This document shows, one piece after another, positions 55,645 to 55,979 of a DNA stretch of 55,979 nt. Position 1 is the first letter of the stretch. Each line of letters begins with the position of its first letter. The notes below the pieces were generated by a model that did not search any database, had not been told where the DNA came from, and was given only the letters and a program-made list of their open reading frames with translations. The DNA comes from Dethiobacter sp. (GTDB lineage Bacteria; Bacillota; Dethiobacteria; DTU022; UBA8154). A program made the translations under genes and the position numbers. The stretch is taken from assembly GCA_020725665.1 (NCBI GenBank), contig DYEO01000040.1:1-55979 (forward strand), written 5' to 3'.

Positions 55645-55979
55645 ATGAAGCTGGTAAAGGAAGCTGCTCCTTCCCATCGTTATAATAACTCCCTCCTGAA
55701 CAGCGCCGGTTTTACTCTGACGGAGTTGATGATCGTGGTGGCGATCGTGGCTATTTTGGTGGCGGTGGCCGTTCCGGCTTACGAAACCGTCAAAGAAGAT
55801 GCGGCCGCGCAGGCCCATGCCGCCAATATGCGCACTATCACCAGTGCCGTGCATATGTATATTACTGATAACGGTGTACCAGCGGGGGGTGGTGCTCCCC
55901 CCGGGGGTTGGCCGGCAGCCCTGGCCGCATATCTCCAGGCCTGGCCCGCACCGCCCGCCGGGTATGCCGGTTCCTATAC
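55645..55979 (+). CDS. Second type IV pilin, cut by window end
   Basis: An open frame from ATG 55645, behind AAGGAGGGAG, to the window edge without a stop; at least 111 residues. The leader is long (about 25 residues) and ends SAGFTLTELMIVVAIVAIL, so cleavage would fall between Gly and Phe, with Ala rather than the usual Lys at -2. The mature part parallels the first pilin: NMRTITSAVHMYITDNG matches its NLRTIDGAIMMYQSN, and AYLQAWP matches AYLQSWP. Codon use is GC-rich, like the rest of the window. It is a paralogue arisen by duplication, perhaps a minor pilin. Confidence 0.88.
   Translation, partial: MKLVKEAAPSHRYNNSLLNSAGFTLTELMIVVAIVAILVAVAVPAYETVKEDAAAQAHAANMRTITSAVHMYITDNGVPAGGGAPPGGWPAALAAYLQAWPAPPAGYAGSY

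Overview
The window reads as a chromosomal segment of an endospore-forming, anaerobic Firmicute of the class Clostridia (Peptococcaceae/Desulfotomaculia-like is an inference). Grounds: sporulation genes (spoIID, a BofC-like gene, pro-sigma-K), the SCIFF peptide and its radical SAM maturase, AddAB rather than RecBCD, the ireB-ruvX-DUF1292 block, frequent TTG/GTG starts behind strong Shine-Dalgarno sites, and clostridial gene order around ruvCAB-spoIID-queA-tgt-yajC. Base composition is moderately GC-rich by eye. I see no lipopolysaccharide or outer-membrane assembly genes.

Layout. 1-75 is the 3' end of a 5S rRNA gene, followed by a hairpin-repeat patch. 0.35-4.0 kb carries a Tat export set (two tatA, tatC) joined to molybdenum cofactor genes (mobA, moaA, MOSC), with a good sigma-A promoter. 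4.0-12.7 kb holds yebC, a BofC-like gene, ruvCAB, queH, a DUF2905 gene, spoIID, queA, tgt and yajC, so Holliday-junction processing, queuosine tRNA modification and engulfment sit together. 12.7-16.4 kb has membrane and metal transporters and the scfA/scfB ranthipeptide pair. 16.4-28.4 kb contains rarA, a decayed yigZ, mnmA, an AI-2E family transporter, alaS, ireB, a ferredoxin-fused aldo/keto reductase, ruvX, a DUF1292 gene, mltG and a class B PBP. 28.4-38.8 kb has apgM, addB, addA, sigK and yqeG.

38.9 kb to the end is a type IV pilus locus: pilD, a short PilB-like ATPase, an opposed pair of surface-type genes (RCC1 propeller with stalk domain; membrane-anchored beta-helix), then pilP-like, a LysM/secretin-N-domain protein without a pore domain, pilT, pilC, a group 3 sigma factor, pilM, pilN, pilO, pilB, a MORN-repeat membrane protein, a lipoprotein and two pilin genes, the second cut by the window edge. 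The pore-less secretin-like protein suggests a pilus machine adapted to a cell without an outer membrane, and the embedded sigma factor suggests dedicated transcriptional control.

Two repeat systems run through the window: 7-bp tandem repeats with GC-rich palindromes, which overlap the stop codons of ruvC, mnmA, ruvX, addB and yqeG, and hairpins with a GGGACGGTT core beside the 5S gene and between the two pilin genes.
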